DNA of 64,000 bases from contig NZ_BSFI01000004.1 in the NCBI RefSeq assembly GCF_027922265.1, positions 1 through 64,000 on the forward strand. Direction: 5' to 3'. Within the stretch, counting starts at the first letter, position 1. Each line of letters begins with the position of its first letter. The notes beneath the pieces were generated by a model, which was not told the DNA's origin, ran no database searches, and saw nothing but the letters and a program-made list of their open reading frames with translations. The translations under genes and the position numbers were made by a program. Shown in pieces: positions 62,114-64,000 of this stretch. The DNA comes from Hansschlegelia plantiphila (GTDB lineage Bacteria; Pseudomonadota; Alphaproteobacteria; Rhizobiales; Methylopilaceae).

Positions 62114-64000
62114 TTGACCTACCGGCCAGAACTCGACGGGTTGCGCGCGGTCGCGGTCCTTGCGGTGCTGCTGTTTCATGCGACCGGCGCGCTGCCCGGC
62201 GGGTTCGCCGGCGTCGACGTGTTCTTCGTGATCTCGGGCTACGTGATCACCTGCGTGATCGCGGGCGACCTCGACGCCGGGCGGTTCAGCGTCGCGGGGT
62301 TCTACGAGCGGCGGGTGCGGCGGATTGCGCCGGCGCTGGTCGCGACCATCCTCGCGACGGCGCTCGCCTCCGCGTTCATCCTGATGCCAATCGACCTGAA
62401 GTCGATGGGACGGAGCGCGGCGGCGGCCGCGCTGATGGTCTCCAACATCCTGTTCTGGAACGAGAGCGGCTATTTCGACGCCGCCGCCCAGACCAAGCCG
62501 TTGCTGCACACGTGGTCGCTGGGAATCGAGGAGCAGTTCTACCTGCTCTACCCTCTGCTCGTCTCCGGGCTCTGGCGGCGCGCGCGATCGGCGCTGACCG
62601 CCGCGCTGCTCGCGATGTTCGTCGCGTCGCTCGCCGCCGCGGCCTGGATGACCGCCGACGAGCCGTCCACTGCGTTCTATCTCGCGCCGTTCCGGTTCTG
62701 GGAGCTCGCGCTCGGCGGCCTGATCGCGCTTCGCCCCATGAAGGCGCTAGAGCGGGCGCCGTTCGCGTGGATCGGGCTTGCGATGATCGCGGCCTCCTTC
62801 GCCGTGTTCGACGCCACGACGCCGTTCCCCGGTCTGCCGGCGCTGCTGCCGACGGTCGGGGCGGCCCTCGTCATCAACGGCGCGCGGGGCGCTTCGCTCG
62901 CGGCGAGGACGCTGGGGTCGCGGCCGTTCACCTTCGTCGGCAAGATTTCCTATTCGCTCTATCTCGTGCACTGGCCGCTGATCGTGCTGCTGGAATACCG
63001 GCAGGGCGCCCGGCTCGACGCCTGGCAGGGCGCCGCGGTCGTCGCGGGTTCGATCGCGCTGGCCTGGATCTCGTGGCGTGTCGTGGAGCAGCCGTTCCGG
63101 CGTCCGGCTGGCCGAGGCTCTCGGCTCGCGGTGTTCGGCGGGGCGGGCGCCGCGGCGGCGCTGTGCTGCGCGGCGGGCGCGGTCTTCGTCGTGACGAACG
63201 GGCTTCCGGAGCGCCTGCCGCCCGATGTGCGCCAGATTTATTCGATGATCGGCGACGACTGGCCGGAAAACGCGCAGTGCTTCGTCGACACCAAGGGCAC
63301 GCACGGACCGCAGCCGGACGACATCCGCGCGGGACGGCTGTGCTCGATGGGTCCGAAGCCGACCGGCCGCCCGGACTTCCTCGTCTGGGGCGACTCCCAT
63401 GCGCCGGCGATCGCGCCCGGCATCTTCGCGGCCGCCGACAGGGTCGGCGCGCGAGGACTGATCGTCGGGGCGGGCGCCTGTCCGCCGCTCGTCGACTTCC
63501 GGACGCTGACCGCCCGCGACGCCACGAACAGGCGCTGCGCCGAAATCAATGCGGCTGCGCTCGATCTGATGAAGTCTAAGGAGATCCCGCTGGTCTTCAT
63601 GGTGGCCCGCTGGCCGCGGAGCGCGGCCGGCAACGGTTATGGCGACGAGGGACTGTTCTTCGATCCCGCCGACATCGCGGCGCCGATCCCGGGCGAGGAC
63701 CTCAAATTCAAGGCGGCGCTCGAGGCGACGCTCGCCAGGCTTCAGGAGATCGGCGTCCGGCCGGTCATCGTGATGGACGTGCCGGAGGCCGGCTACAACG
63801 TGCCCTACGAACTCGCGCGGGCGAAGATGGCGGGCCGGTCGATCGACGTCGACCCGACGCGCGCGGTCTATCGCGAGCGCGTCGAGCGGGCCCGCGAGAT
63901 CATCACGGCGGCGGCCGAGGCCGACAACGCCGAGATCGTCGACCCGACGCGATGGTTCTGCGACGACGACGATTGCGACGTCCAGAGAAACGGCCTGCCG
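62114..64000 (+). CDS. OafA-type acyltransferase with SGNH domain, incomplete at the right edge
   Basis: At least 629 residues, without a stop before the window end. The N-terminal acyltransferase-3 domain (about 1-345) has YRPELDGLRAVAVLAVLLFH (the R-x2-D-G-x-R-A signature), GVDVFFVISGYVI and about ten helices (TWSLGIEEQFYLLYPLLV). The C-terminal SGNH-type domain has VWGDSHAPAIAPGIFAAADR. These enzymes O-acetylate LPS or exopolysaccharide. The TTG at 62114 has GGAAG upstream; a GTG at 62096 in frame is possible. It probably belongs with the UbiA-HAD and GtrA genes to a polysaccharide cluster that continues outside. Confidence 0.9.
   Translation, partial: MTYRPELDGLRAVAVLAVLLFHATGALPGGFAGVDVFFVISGYVITCVIAGDLDAGRFSVAGFYERRVRRIAPALVATILATALASAFILMPIDLKSMGRSAAAAALMVSNILFWNESGYFDAAAQTKPLLHTWSLGIEEQFYLLYPLLVSGLWRRARSALTAALLAMFVASLAAAAWMTADEPSTAFYLAPFRFWELALGGLIALRPMKALERAPFAWIGLAMIAASFAVFDATTPFPGLPALLPTVGAALVINGARGASLAARTLGSRPFTFVGKISYSLYLVHWPLIVLLEYRQGARLDAWQGAAVVAGSIALAWISWRVVEQPFRRPAGRGSRLAVFGGAGAAAALCCAAGAVFVVTNGLPERLPPDVRQIYSMIGDDWPENAQCFVDTKGTHGPQPDDIRAGRLCSMGPKPTGRPDFLVWGDSHAPAIAPGIFAAADRVGARGLIVGAGACPPLVDFRTLTARDATNRRCAEINAAALDLMKSKEIPLVFMVARWPRSAAGNGYGDEGLFFDPADIAAPIPGEDLKFKAALEATLARLQEIGVRPVIVMDVPEAGYNVPYELARAKMAGRSIDVDPTRAVYRERVERAREIITAAAEADNAEIVDPTRWFCDDDDCDVQRNGLP

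Overview
The window is a high-GC stretch of an alphaproteobacterial chromosome, most likely order Hyphomicrobiales. The case rests on gene order and gene types: rnd-lptA-lptB-rpoN-hpf-ptsN, ispH-thrB-rnhA, cobS-cobT beside a J-domain protein and BolA, class I lysyl-tRNA synthetase, an mprF(lpiA)-acvB pair, and DUF1150 behind hsp20. A decayed MxaJ-like gene hints at a methylotrophic relative (Methylopila/Methylocystis-type), but that is weak.

Layout. (1) 1-1950: the end of an RTX-type secreted protein, then the wreck of an older prophage: a frameshifted holin-like gene, an endolysin tail, and a serine recombinase whose last codons are read from a tRNA fragment. (2) 1903-14485: an integrated element of about 12.5 kb between 48-bp direct repeats, the right copy being the 3' part of an intact tRNA-Met gene. 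It carries primase-helicase, TerS, TerL, a MerR-like protein, portal, prohead protease-major capsid fusion, two small head proteins and a tyrosine integrase. It has no tail or lysis genes, so it looks like a capsid-forming phage satellite rather than a full prophage. An AT-rich two-gene cassette lies in it on the opposite strand: a two-helix membrane protein with a HEPN-type R-x4-H motif, and a small two-helix membrane partner. This is the best candidate for an undescribed system, probably anti-phage or toxin-like. A striking array of 9-bp repeats lies just before TerS. (3) 14.5-36.5 kb: housekeeping genes (isoprenoid, threonine, RNase H, malonyl-CoA decarboxylase, CYTH-CHAD, HWE kinase, SCO1, glycosyltransferase, LysRS, SolA-type oxidase, pyrD, S24 regulator, nucleotidyltransferase), with tRNA-Gly and tRNA-Leu.

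(4) 36.5-43.8 kb: RNase D, LPS export (lptA, lptB, without lptC at its usual place), sigma-54, hibernation factor and PTS-Ntr EIIA; then hsp20-DUF1150, with a heat-shock-type promoter and a ROSE-like RNA thermometer candidate, and an orphan ABC ATPase. (5) 43.8-53.2 kb: uppP, a glutathione transferase, queG with an overlapping SDR gene, DUF3617, an esterase-like phytase, cobT, cobS, a J-domain protein and bolA. (6) 53.2-64 kb: an FAD monooxygenase, an HSL-type esterase, the acvB-mprF operon for lysyl-phosphatidylglycerol, and a divergent envelope-polysaccharide cluster (UbiA-HAD, GtrA, OafA-type acyltransferase) that runs off the right edge.

All calls come from reading the sequence; no database search was run. 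The clear frameshifts lie in the old prophage wreck and the MxaJ-like remnant, while the surrounding genes are intact, which argues for real decay rather than poor sequence.
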